Shown piece after piece: positions 50,164 through 62,792 of a stretch of 64,000 bases of DNA. This stretch comes from Membranipora membranacea (lineage: Eukaryota > Bryozoa > Gymnolaemata > Cheilostomatida > Membraniporidae): positions 31,160,283-31,224,282 of the forward strand of contig OU612066.1 of assembly GCA_914767715.1 (NCBI GenBank), given 5' to 3'. Both the position numbers and the translations under genes were made by a program. Numbering within the stretch: position 1 is the stretch's first letter; each line of letters opens with the position of its first letter. The notes beneath the pieces were generated by a model, which searched no databases, was not told the origin of the DNA, and saw nothing but the letters and a program-made list of their open reading frames with translations.

Positions 50164-52578
50164 CTGTAATCCAATCAAAAATTAATATAATCACACACAA
50201 TCTGCAATCTTGAATCTTCTTTTGGAAGAACAAAACACATGAAAAATTCAGTGTAAAAGCAAATCACAGATCACAAAAACAAATGTCAACATCCTTACTC
50301 AACTCGATCATAAAAAAAATGCAATGTCATTTGGCGACATGCAACCAGCAATAACCTTTACTCCATCTTAGTCTTATTTGTCACATCTGTTCCACAGAAT
50401 TATTAATAATAGATAGATATCTTGCCACTCTGAATATTTTTCTCCAAAATATACAAAAAAAAGTATAATAAGTTTTTGTCTTCCTAAGTGATTATAAGTT
50501 GTAGATGTGGTTGGAATACTTAAACAAAACAACATAATTTAATATTCTACTTACCAGCCGAGCTTTCTTGAGGTTTTCTATGCCTAGACAAGTTTGGATA
50601 GTCTCGTCGTTTACGGATATATAGACCCATCATTACGCTAGATACTCCAACAGACCCCAAATAAGTGGTTCGGTATGTTCTTTCTTCTTCTTGTCAGGGC
50701 CTTGAAAGTATGAAATGATTCATGGAATTTTAACATTTTGTACACTAATAGCGATGAAAGGCATAGCGAACGCAAGCATATAAGCTGAGCTTATGGGGGT
50801 CACAATCACACTGTGAGTAACTTACCGTTGTCTATACTTTGATTTTTGCCATTGGTGAGGCTTGTGGTCACCAACAACTTCACTGAGCTCTCAACAACTG
50901 CAAAATTGTGATAATCAAATTTACCTCACTTGTATATAAATATATCATTGGGGAAACATCATTTAAGTTTAGATTCCTCAACAAAAATTATGTCAAATTT
51001 TTTAAAAGACAATGATTGTTACACCATACTCTGAGCTATTGCAAAATCTAAATTCGACCATGTAGCTCACCCTTGAGTAATAAATAATGGATGTTTTTTT
51101 CTTTGTCTAGCACCCGCAGAATTCCATCTTTTGGCTTACAGTCTATTAGAAGTAAAGCTGAGATTTGTTTACAGTTACATCCATTGTCGGAGCATGGTAG
51201 ATGAGTAGTGCCATCTTCACAAAAAGTGCTCATGATTCCATTTCTTACATTGAGTAGAAAGATTTCATTATCTGCCGTACGGCAAACTACAGTATTTTCT
51301 TCTATGAATAAAGCCTGTGCAACTTCAATACTCCTATTTAAGGAAACATAATCTAAAAAATTAGCTTTAGATAGTTCCTCCAGGTGCAGGGGTATGGGTA
51401 TGACGACACTGTTCATTTGAAAGGCAAAAATCGTTGAATGGTTGAGATTGAAAGCCAGTGCAGTTAGGTCTCCTTTTGAACAGTCCAGTTTGGACATTAT
51501 GACTAGTCTTTTGGTGCCTAATGTAGTTGTATACATGGTTGACGCAGCAGTGTAATAAAGTACATCTGAATCATCTGGGTGTACCGCTGCAGTTCCTATT
51601 GCTCCTTCTCTTTCTTCACAATCCCGTTTTTGTTGACAGCAGCCTTTTCTATCGCAGAGTAAAACTCTTATCGGCTTATCTCCAGGAGAAAGAGTGTTGA
51701 GTGTCAGCGAATTTATGGTTCCCACAAGATAGGTATCGTTTTCAAGGGAATGGAAGTATTTTACTTTGCCTTTTTCAGTTTCTAAAATTGTAGTCTGTTC
51801 TTGGCCTGCATCGCTGGCCCAATAGATGCCCTTCTCTCCAACTGAATAATCAAATATCATATCTCCTTGGTCCTTAACATTAGCTGGCTCTATCCAGTTG
51901 ATATCTTTGGTGTCATTGAGTTTCAGTGTTTTATTCATGTTGCTGATATCCACTGCTATTCTATGTTCTGAACTGAAATCACCACCAATGCAACTCACTG
52001 ATGCCTGAAATGGGTGAAATTTGAAAGTTTATGTAACAACTCAATTACAAGGAGGTGAGCATTTCCATCCACTTGAAGATCTTGTTATCTGATAATGTTT
52101 TTCTTTCTTCCATCATCAAACAGGCAGGCCTCTCCTACACCAACTGTCATTTTTTTATTGTGTTTTTTACTGAATTTGACTCAAAAATCTGAGAGTCAAA
52201 CATTTAGAAATCCAACCTGGAAACCAGCCAGCAAACCAAGCCTAGTCTTCTGCTCTTTGGTGATAAAATATTTCGCATTTGCTTGCATGTAAAAACTGCA
52301 AGGAGACAAAATTTTAAAGCCCGACAATTTCGGAGAGCAAACTTTTTAATATTCAGAGGAAGATGATAAAGCGTGATTGATATTATATTTTTCTCTCAGA
52401 AACTCAGTTGGTTGAATTAAATGCCAAAATTCATTTTAAATTCAGTGTCAGAACTTTTTCTTATTAGAAAACAATAACAATGTTTTATACCATTGACAAA
52501 AACATAAAATTGAGAATGAACAGAAATTAATACAAACCAAAATTATCACAATGATACTGCATAATATTCTTGACTCCA
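49149..52578 (-). CDS. Gene B3: type-B receptor-like gene with frameshifted membrane exon
   Basis: Exons on the minus strand: 52578-52537 (signal peptide, MESRILCSIIVIIL), 52004-51071 (ectodomain, 311 codons, intact), 50897-50826 (stalk), 50700-50555 (membrane), then two alternative tail exons, 50163-49766 and 49747-49149. The ectodomain includes GIYWASDAGQ and DDSDVLYYTAASTMYTTTLG, YWTD-propeller-like strands, and a LLCDRKGCCQQKRDC cysteine cluster. The membrane exon is 146 bases against 171 in B1, and the deletion shifts the frame. Reading ends at a TAA after LIWGLLEYLA, while another frame preserves SSVMMGLYIRKRRDY. As read, the product would be secreted. Ectodomain and tails are open, so the defect may be recent, allelic, or bypassed by splicing I cannot see. 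Confidence 0.65.
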
Positions 52579-52812
52579 TTGAATCTGACTCTTTATATTC
52601 ACAATTGCTACAGCAGTGCATCACAAATTTTGTTACCAGGCTGTTTTAACAGATGAGCATTACAAATCAGTCACTTTACTGATGTAGCAATGGCACAGAT
52701 TCGCATCCTCTATTCTGATTGGTCACTGATAGAGTTACCATACCGATGGTATATACCTGCTCTTGAAAGGCAGTTGAGTTGAAAATGTATTGTAACAAGT
52801 ATTCAATGGTCA

Positions 52813-55330
52813 TTAATAACGGGTCCATACAGCCTCGGAGCATTTTCCTGGTGGAGTAAGTCTCATCATTGTACCATGCCTGTTCTGAACTGCACTCATT
52901 ACACTCCTTACTCCATTCTCTGCAAAGTATTGTAAAATAGCTTTTTGTGATTAAGCCTACAATAGATCGGCTGTATTGTGAACAAAAATGTATCAATAAT
53001 ATGAAGGAATGAAAAATAAGATGTTTTGTACTGACATTTGTTTGTAATTAAAGTTCATATTTTTTGTAACACAAACTGAGGGCAGACTGGTGCCAGGATA
53101 AAGCTGTACAAGAGAGAAAATTTATGTGCAAGAACTCACCAAAATATTTGAAAGCCAGGAAGTTTTGAACTTCAAATCCACCGAATCCAACATCAGGAGG
53201 ATAGAGACGGACTGGGCCAGTTCTTAAAATCTGGAATACATTTCTATCACACATTGTCACTGTCTCAAGCGCTTCTCTCAAGCTTGGCTAAAGAAAGAGA
53301 AGGAGAATTTGAGCAAAGTTAGATGAAGAAAACAGTCAGTGAGGAGTCTTTCAAATCAAATTAGCAAATATAACTTTTCGCTAGATTTTTTTTGCAAATT
53401 TGCTACTCCACAATTGAAAAATTTAGAAAATGAGTGAATGATTTGGGTACAAATTTTATCTATTCAAAGTACGTAGTGTATGATATTTTGAGCAAAGTGA
53501 TGACAATGACTTGGTTTAAAAGGCGCCGCTTATTTTAATTGAAGGATCATCCCCCGCCGACTATCTGCTGATAGATCCGAACAGAAACAATATTTGGCGA
53601 TGACATATTAAATCCCAGGGCTCTGTTTAGCCTTCCTATTTCTTCTCTCAGATGTCGGCCAACACTCATAGCGCTTCAAAAACAGTTTGTGTTATCGATT
53701 TAAATCTTTCTTGTGCACACTTGGTGAGCTGTAGCCAATGCTATGAATTTATGGATCAGTGGTAAAAACATAGCCTGGCTATTTGTGCAGATATGCCATC
53801 AGTATAAAGCTTGGTCTCAGGATCTAAATGAAGATAAAAATCTCTTATGCTCTTACGTTATGCATCGATTGAGATTCCAATATCTCTTGCGAGCTGCCTG
53901 ACAAAATTAACAAAGGTCAGCTATAACAGATTCTGAACTTGTGAACCAATTAAAGTTGAAATGTGGTCATGCAACCATTCATGAATAGCCTCATGCTTGC
54001 TTAGGGTCAGATATGTTTCCCTAATCCTAAATATATACATCAGCGGGTGTAGCTTCTGCCAACTGATGGCTAAGGCACCATGGTTTGAGGAGGTAAAAAT
54101 ATAAATAGAGTTGTGCTTACCGTCCCAATAATCTTGCTGCCATCTTGAGCAACTGTCAGCTGACCTAGGGATCTTTCCGTCCACCGTCCACCTGGGGTCT
54201 TATAATACTCATATATATGCATTATAAAGAATCTTCTAATATCTGCTTGCCCATCAATCTTATAGACATCGTACTTCGCATTTCGTTTAGAGTTCAATCT
54301 CCTTGCTAATCAGAATTAAATCTTATTTGAGAAATGATCTGTATAATTTTCCCAGGTCAACATAAATATTATTGACATTTTAACTTGTTTACCAACTTGG
54401 AAGAGATGTGCTAAATGCAAAATGTATTCACTCTGTTTTACCAAATCAAATGTTCTCTGCATCGACTTGAGCACAAAATATATAAGAGTTTGATCAATCA
54501 CCTTGGTGGACACATCTTATATTTACCTTCTTCACGCTTAAGAACAAGTGCTTCCTTTGTTCTGTTGTTGATTGTGACAGTGCTATATGTGTCTGCCTGC
54601 CACAAAGGTTTAAGGTTAGAAATTTTAGTTTGCATCAGTCTTAGCTGTGGACAGTAGTTAGTATCTGCGCAGGCTACAATGGAATACAAGTGGCATGGGA
54701 GTTGCACATTTTAATAGGAGGAGGGTAACTGCTGAATTTACAGCATCTCTCTATGAATCAAAACAACTACTTTCACAGTCTTATGCAAGCTCATGGTTGA
54801 ACTTGAGGCTGGAAAAAATTGAGGATTTGCTCTAAATCATAATATGGTATGGTACGGCCCGACGTAAAATGGAAACAAACGGTCTTGGTCTATTTTTGGA
54901 CAGATATGATTATGACACAGATATCAAATAAATTTCTCAAAAATATGGCTTCAATAAAATCAAGGTTGCACTTCTGTCCAAAACATTTCCTTTGATCAGC
55001 TAAGGTCAATTTAATGAGAAGGTAAGCATCCATATTGTTCTGATTTATAGTGTTTTTGAGCCATCCTTTTTTGCTACTCAGAGTTACATCACTCAAATTT
55101 ATAATAGATTGTGTAATAATCTATACACAAGTGTGTTAATTCAGCCAAAACATGCTCAGCATGTTTGCCAACTCATTGTTACTGGTTACTGAATTTAAAT
55201 TCCCAAACTCTGCTTAAGTTTAAAAAACGAAAAAACCTTTCTGGATCAGGCTATGCATGTATATTATCTTACCCAAAGATGAAAGCCAAAGAAGAACTCC
55301 TAAATAAATCCAGTAGTAAAAGGCAGCCAT
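52813..55330 (-). CDS. Gene A3: complete secreted type-A protein
   Basis: Five exons on the minus strand: 55330-55273, 54673-54527, 54305-54121, 53287-53140 and 52919-52813. They total 645 bases, an exact 214-codon frame plus stop. The signal peptide MAAFYYWIYLGVLLWLSSL is followed by ACA before DTNYC, an Ala-x-Ala cleavage site. The chain includes KYDVYKIDGQADIRRFFIMH, SLGQLTVAQDGSKIIGT and NVFQILRTGPVRLYP. The third of the four cysteines of A2 is replaced (VMSAV instead of ILCAV), leaving an odd number, which could allow dimer formation. No membrane segment and no recognised family. B3 starts 234 bases downstream on the same strand. Confidence 0.8.
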
Positions 55331-58129
55331 GCTAAATGTAAATTTAGACGCAAACTAACTCAGGTTAATATGGTAGGTTCATATTGAAATAATGGGTCAT
55401 TAAAATATCTGCAGTGTGCCAGTATTTAGCAACAAAGCTCATAGTTTGGTGTGGTTTCGATAAAGTTAATTTGAAGCATAGCACAATTTGCTTAGTGTAT
55501 GATGATTCCATTGGGAACAAAAGGTAATTAGACAGAGGTAAGTAACAACTTACATGGAATTGGTTTAACACTAAATTTAAAACGCCATGTCTAACAACTA
55601 CTTACCACCCTAGGTACCACACACACAAAGAACTATTAATGTGTTAGTCATAGATATAATTCACAACAATTAATGCTCTATGAAGCTGCATTTTGCAGAT
55701 AAGTTTTTGGCTGATTATCTCATTCTTGCTTGCATATTTGTTATTTGTCAATAATTTTTTTGAATATATTGAGGATTTGTACAACAAGAGTCATTTTGTT
55801 ATGATAATAATAATAATAATAATAATTATAATGTTGTTTTGGTTATTCCTAAAAATTGAGATTGTTCGACTGACACAGACAGTGGATTGTAGTTTGACAT
55901 CAGCCAGATTTTAATTCTATTCTTGCAATACCCAATTGATGAAACATTTACAAGAGCCAAATATATGACACAAATATAGTTATGGGGTAGGAAGGGACGT
56001 GATGTTAGTAGGGTAAGGCACTTGTTGGAAAGCAAGAGGGCGTGCCTGAACACTCATTTTTGCTTTCTTTGTTATCAAACAAGGTAATGATCGGACAGCT
56101 CTAGAGACATCCAACAACATGAATTTTGATGAGAATAAGAAAATGTTACGTGTAATCACAGTGGCAGGTGTTTTTAGCAGATTACCTGCGTATAAGAAGG
56201 AAATGAATATATGGAAAAACAATGGAGACCAGAGCCTACGAACAAGTCTACCGATACCTGCATTATACACACTGTTGTTGACCAATCAAAATGATGAAAA
56301 CAAGAAAAGTCTTATCAAGCGAAAAGCTGCTAAACGAATTGTAAGATAATCTATCGTGCAATCAGCTAAACTGAAGTGTGAGTGCGTAATAAAATGCCTT
56401 TGTTTGCTGGATTAAAAGATACCTCAACACATTAAATACTGGTGGGATACCATGAATAGGCTTGTATTATTACAGATTTCTTACAAAAATTTAAAAGGCT
56501 TTGAAGAAGATCCTACCGTTGCCAAGTATCAAACAGAATACTGCCTTCTATATTGATCTGATTTAAACAAAAGAAAATTCAGTTTTGCTACACATGATGA
56601 AAACATAACCGCTGCAAGACCACTTAATTTTCTCTCAAATGACAGAAATCATATCAAGTTCGGTGAAATACTTTACAAACAATAAACTATTGCCATTGGG
56701 AGGCATCTTCAATTGATTAGAGTACAGGTCAACAGAAAGCTGACCAAGAGACATTTACCACTACTCGTATACAAAGATGGATAAAAGGCATTTCAGTGGG
56801 TCTTCAAAATCATAAAAAGTAAATGGCAATTCTCGGATAGCTGACAAAACCTGCGCTAACCAATTGCACCATCTTGCATACCCAAAAATAACCTATGGTT
56901 AATACCCTGATTTTGACAATTATTTGCCCATCAGGTGACAATGTTGACATTGTAGCCTTATAATATTAGTTTTGAGCCATTCAGATTGTATGGCAGCAGT
57001 GGTTTAAATAGATATTTCCACATGCATGTGAATTGTTAATGGGCTGAAAACTACGCACTTTATTTACTCTCATGAAACCCAGTCTGCAAGCAGATGTTGG
57101 TAAGTCTCAGGATCATAGTTATGTCAATGGTTGCAAAAATTATGTTTTTTGTTCATTGCTATGGCAAAGCTTTGATATGAACTGTGGTTGTTCTTTGCTT
57201 TCCTAAACACTTAGAGTTCGCTATTTTATTATATTTCATTTTTATTTGCAAAAATAGCTTGAGTTTGGACATGGCAGATCTACTGAGCGGTAGACGGTTA
57301 GCAAAAATTCAAATATGTTGTGCCATTTTATCGAAGAAATGAAAAAGTAAAGGCTACTTTTATCAAAGTGGATTTAAATTCAGTTGAAATTCATCTATAT
57401 ATATTTGTTTCTGCAATTGTAATGGTTTAGGCCTGGTTGTAGAATAATTATCTAATGTGAAACATTAAGTGATCATTGGAATAATATATGATTGATTCTG
57501 AATCAATAAGTTTGAAAGGTTGGAACTTGTCTGCTCTTTAACCAATTAATACACCAACTGTATGTAGTGACAGCCGGACTGGTTCCTCTTAGTAGTATGC
57601 ACAATCGAAGCAACATCATATGTGAAAACTTCACAAGGAAAAATTGTCAGCCAACAATAATGGTGAGCTTCTCAGCATTGGAAACATAAAAATTCACTTT
57701 GGACCTCATCATAATTACTTTTTTGAACTAAACGAGATATGATATTGTGAACAAGATTAAATTCGCTAGTTTTCAATATTCTCACAATTCAGCCAACACT
57801 TTGAGAATGAAATTGTCATTCCTGCCTGATTTCTTTTATTGATAAACATGAAGCCAAGAAAGCAAATTTGACTTATCAAACAATACTCAGTAGCTTGGCA
57901 GCTCTCAACAGTGTACAGAAAACATTGGCTAATTGTGTCCTTATCTTGCAAGCAAACCTCCATTTGATAGAAGTGTTTTTTTAAACCTAAATATACAGAT
58001 AAATCAGGCAAAATTCTTAGGTCATTGTCTCCCCGATTATAACGATCCACCAGCTAAAAGTTTCAAAGTGATACGTAATAAAAATGGGAGGGCCACTAAG
58101 ATGTTTGCGGTGGCTTCAGAGTTGCAATA
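55331..58129. repeat. A3 upstream flank and dispersed repeats, no gene
   Basis: 55331-55975 matches the A2 upstream flank. An ATA microsatellite lies at about 55805-55828. 56140-56460 is a dispersed-family member (ATCACAGTGGCAGGTG ... GAGTGCGTAATAAAATG). 57170-57560 resembles 11080-11320 and 61160-61420. 56850-56880 has a tRNA-like A-box string (GATGGTGCAATTGGTTAGCG on the minus strand). Confidence 0.5.
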
Positions 58130-58869
58130 AAGTTGAGGGGAAACCTATTTTGTGATGTTTGCCTCTTAGAAGAACAACAGACACTGACCAGATTTGTATG
58201 CCAAAATCATGCAAGCAAAAAAAAGAATACAGATGAGCAAAATACCTGTTTTCAAGTAGGAAATGCTTGCCAAGTCTCCCTATTTAGTTGGGACCATCTA
58301 GATTTCCACACCCACTGTCCACTTTTTTTAATTCTCACTACTTCCTCCAGATTTGAGAGATAATAGCCCTATCACAATTTTTTAGTAATTATCCAAGCAC
58401 TTGTTGATTAGTCACTGGTAAGGTGGTTTTAGCCCCACCTAGTGGTTAGAAACACTCTCAGAGCGTCATCAATAAAGCCTCCGCCTCGGACCCTTTTGGA
58501 GACTCGCAATGCCCCCAAACCCCCGGTGGATAAATCGGGTGCTTTGCACCCTAGAAGAACTGCGATGCAACGCAGCATCGCTGATAATTGAAATCTCCCA
58601 CTGTATATAATATACTTGGCAAATATGTGTAGGAATTGCAACTATAGCTGACTCTTAGGCTTGCATGTATAGCCTTTTTACAAATCAATCAATTACCCAC
58701 ACCAAATCTTTAACTGGGATGATTGCTCCTGCATCCAACAAAAACACAATTATATGTTTCACACTGAGGGAGATTACCTAAGATTACACTATATTTCCTG
58801 GTTCAGGGAATGGGAACGGTTGTTAAGAAAAAGATAAGCTGAATTGCAGAATTACAAAAAAGATGTGCA
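58130..58869 (-). repeat. Distal part of D3 3' flank
   Basis: Matches the D2 flank (45690-46520) in reverse orientation. It is separated from D3's proximal flank (62792 to about 62100) by the inserted B-derived segment that starts at 58870. Confidence 0.6.
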
Positions 58870-59108
58870 GAGGCACTGAATACTTTGTCACACAACCTGG
58901 GTCTGTCTGTGAGTCAAACACAGAAGCGATAGAGAGTCCTCAGCACCATCCATCACCAACAGATCACAATGCGACCAGCAGCAGATAATAGCTCAACTAT
59001 GTTTTGAAACTCATGTCAAACAAAATACCTTTGACAATACGGACAACACTATCTAGCTTGTTTTCAGAACTCTATATAGAAACAGAAACAAATCTAATTT
59101 TTTAAGCA
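58870..59108 (+). pseudogene. Fragment B4: 3' part of a type-B tail exon
   Basis: Begins abruptly at the position of the B tail segment TEYFVTPPGSVCESNTE (here TEYFVTQPGSVCESNTE), with no upstream exons. It continues through an HHPSP region, then frameshifts and stops, and finally the SSLFSELYIETETN-like end. It is the fourth copy of the B 3' end. It sits on the plus strand inside the 3' flank of D3, which runs on the minus strand. Confidence 0.8.
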
Positions 59109-62100
59109 CATTTTACCACTGATATCAGTTGATTCCGTCTACCACTTTATACACATACTCATAATTGTTTCACATTCCGAAGAGTATTGAGCAGCTCCTT
59201 TTTTTACTGCCACTCATATCTGAATAATCATACATACATTTATATACATTTATATATATGTCTGATTTTTCATTTACCAGCTAAGGGCTTTTAATTTCAA
59301 TCTCAATAAATAAACAAACAAAAAAGTATTTATGGTATTAAACTTTGAAATATATTAAAAGTTACGCTAGCATAGCTTCATTACATTGCCACTTTTCTGC
59401 CTCATCTAGAACATGCAAACTATCCTACAATGCTTTGTAAGCTTGGATTTGTTTTGATACGGTTAGTTGAAAGAAAACTCGTTCTTTCAGGGAGTTTGTG
59501 ACTTTCCAAGACACTCCGATTCTTTCATTAGTGCTTACAATAATTGACAAGGTCCAAACTGAACAAAAATATCATTCATCATTCATACCAAGAAAGAAAC
59601 AAACCAATATGCCTGTGGTGGCCTTTTAATCCATCTGACAACTTGACATCAAACTGGTCAGCCAGAGGTTTTTTTATGAGGTGCCTCAGAACCTATGAGA
59701 CAAATTAGTAGAAGAAACATCACTCAAGACAGCTGTAGTCAATAGTTTAGTGGTGAAAATTTTCTTATGTTGCAACACTTGGATGTGCCCACAGCACAGT
59801 ACAGTATAGATACGGAATTCGGAGGCTAAGTTTTCCTTTGCATCTTATCATAGCTGCAATACTTTGCCTGATCGCTTGGGGTCATCCAGTTATCAGCCAA
59901 ACCTTCATAAAAACTCAGAGCATCAATGATTTTTCTGAATAAGAAAAAGAATATCATTTATTGCAATTGACTCTGAAGCAGATGATTTTAGTGTTGCCAG
60001 TGATATATTAATATCCATTAAATACAAGTTTTGGCTTAGAATTAATCCTACAAACAAAGGGAACTATTACGTATTAACACTTTTGTTTGACGTTAGCAAT
60101 ACATTATTTTTTGCAAATGGTACCACAAGCAGATTTCTCAGCTTGGTGTGATAGGACAGCTTAAGCTGTATGAAAGTATCAGTATAATTTATACAGAGCT
60201 AAGATGGATTAGCATTGTGTGTTCATTTCTTTCTAATGTATTACATACAGAAACCACAACCTGTAAGGATATGAAACACTTACTAAAAAGATGCAAAAAG
60301 TTTTGTTGGACACAATGCAAACTATCAAGGCATGTTTTTTTAATATTAGGCTATGAGCCAAGGCACAAAAATGTTATAATAGATGCATTCATATGTGTTT
60401 TACCCAGCTCAGTTGGGCTCAGTGGTACCCATGACTGCCACTTGAACGGCAGGTTCGACTCCCATCCAGTACCAAAGTCATTTCAACATTGACCGATCAC
60501 ATAGCCCCTTTGGGTCGGGACTCAAAATAAGTTAGGTCTACTGTATGTACAACAGCACTGTTCATGCAAATGAAAGAACTCTTCAGTATGGTGTTACTCA
60601 ATGCACGAGGACGAAGAATAGTTCTTCTGAATTTTCCTAACGGCTAAAATCTGAAAAGACGTTTCATAATCTGATACATGTAATGAATACAAAATTTCTT
60701 CTTACCATATTATCCTAATCATAATTTTATGGGACGAGTGGAGGAGCGAACCAGTCTGAGATGTCACTTTCCACTCCCAGTATCACAATTGACTCTGAAT
60801 GGAAAAAAATGGGGCTTTGATCATCCCCTATAGGCAGATGTATAGTCCAGAATGACACTTAATTGCCTGAAGAAAACAAAATTATGTCCAGACAACTATT
60901 TATTCCAGCTTTAGAAAAAAAATCAGAAACTCTGGAAGTCCAACCAAATGATCAATTGTCAGCTATCATTGAATAAATTTAAGTATAATCTCCTAACAAA
61001 GGCTGCTAAACTGGAGTGTGTGTGCGTAATAGAAGCCTTTTGTTCAAAGGGTTAAATGAGACCACAATGTTCCCAATACTGATGACACAACCACAGCTAA
61101 GTTTACCTTTTTTTATTTCATTGTTTTGTTTGCAAAAACTAGCTTTAAATTAAGGTAACATGGCGGATATACTTTGAAGATCTTGCACCATTTCATCGAA
61201 CGAATTAAGCAGAAAGGGCTATTTTCAACTAAAGCGGATTTAGGAGTCAATTTTGAGTCAGATTTGGTTCACCAATTGTCTTGGTTGAGGCCTGATTGTG
61301 ATTGATGATGTAATGTGAGATCATCATTTTTTAAGTGACACGTTTGAAAGGATATGTATGGTGTGCTCTTTAAATTATATACACACCAACTGTATGCAGT
61401 GCCAAAGTCATTTCCTCTGAGTATCATGCTCAATCGAAGCAAAGTCATAATGTGAATACTTTCCACAACTAAAAAATTGTGTGCCCACAATGATTGTTCT
61501 TTTCACAGCATTGATAGCTTTTTGCTCCAATAATCAAGTTATATGATTTATTCTATTTCATCATTTATTTTCTTCGATCAAACATAAATGATGAATTTAT
61601 TGACATGACAAATGCAAACTTGGTTTTCAAACTTCCCTCAACAGTTTGACAGCCATACACTGTTTGGCCTAATATCTTTGATCAAAAGATGCTCGGCAGC
61701 CATTCATTGGTGTGCAGAAAATTAACATTTGCTTACCCATCCATGTGTTTTCATCCTAATGATCTAATACCAGGTTTAATTGCAATAATTTCCACAAATT
61801 TCACCAAACTCCTTTCCATAGAGGCGCTGCATAAATTAAAAAATTAACAAATGACCAAAAAATGAGGAAAGATTAAGCAAATTGCGATCGTCTCTCCATG
61901 CATGATGATATATTGGCTCTAAATTTTTCAAGCTCCTAACAGTCATAAAAACCTTTCACAAATGTGAAGGCCACTCAGCTGATGGCGTTCTTTGGATTGA
62001 ACATATGTGGCAAGCTAAGACTTTGAACTCGTGCTGTGTTACAGATTCAGGGATGCCCAATTTGTAATGGCTAAAGAATTAGTTTGTGATGCTTGTCACT
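59109..62100 (+). repeat. Duplicated B 3' flank, copy 4
   Basis: Uninterrupted version of the flank: collinear with 4531-5154, 7915-8574 and 10362-11760. It contains AATAAA near 59303, repeat modules at about 60029-60075 and 61016-61070, and a tRNA-derived SINE head at 60410-60465 (A box GGGCTCAGTGGTA, B box GGTTCGACTCC). The last 180 bases have no match in copy 1. No gene is present. Confidence 0.65.
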
Positions 62101-62792
62101 TGGAACACCATAAACATGGCGCAAGTAAATTCTAGTATTACAGCCTCGGATAATCCCACACTTCTCAGTTGCTCTAAACTAAGTTTCAGTGAGTAAAAGA
62201 AGGATTATACACCACCTCAATACGCAGATCATCTATCCATTTTTATTTAAAAAAATCTTAGAGACATCTTACCGAAGCTACCGCAATGTATTATTCTATT
62301 GACTAGTATGAATAGGTATAATTCTGATTGCTACGACAATTTTGATAGATGTGATCTAAAGCACATCTGATCTGGAGGTATCTCTTTGGATATTGTCTTT
62401 TGGAAAATATCGTGTTGAAAACTCAATGTAGAATAAACATGTTGACATTATCATTATTTTTATTACTATACAATAGGATAAAATATAGCATTAAAGATGA
62501 ATAACATAACTAGGGCTCTGCTGATAACAGTTTGTCTGACTAATCAAAATCAAATCAATTATTATATGTAACAAAATAAAATGCATTGCTGACTTTGCTC
62601 GGTCTAGTAGGTAAAAAGAAATACATCGATGAAATCAAAAACAGGAGTATTTGCAAAAAGTTCCATCGACAGGGAGGGGCTTGTTTTGAAGGGTAAAAGA
62701 CTTTTTGAGAAATACCATCACTCGAATATCGTCCCAAATATCTCATTTGAATTTAACTGCTATTTCAAGGTCTTATGAATAGGCATCATATT
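62101..62792 (-). repeat. D3 3' UTR and proximal flank
   Basis: Aligns in reverse orientation with the D2 flank 45063-45690 (shared GGATTATCC near 62150). No gene is present. Confidence 0.5.

Noticed and set aside
52676-52996. 106-residue cysteine-rich ORF reading REWSKECNECSSEQ over A3 exon 5
   Set aside because: Wrong phase for the preceding exon. The phase-1 reading (ENGVRSVMSAV) is conserved in all three copies and ends in a shared stop region.
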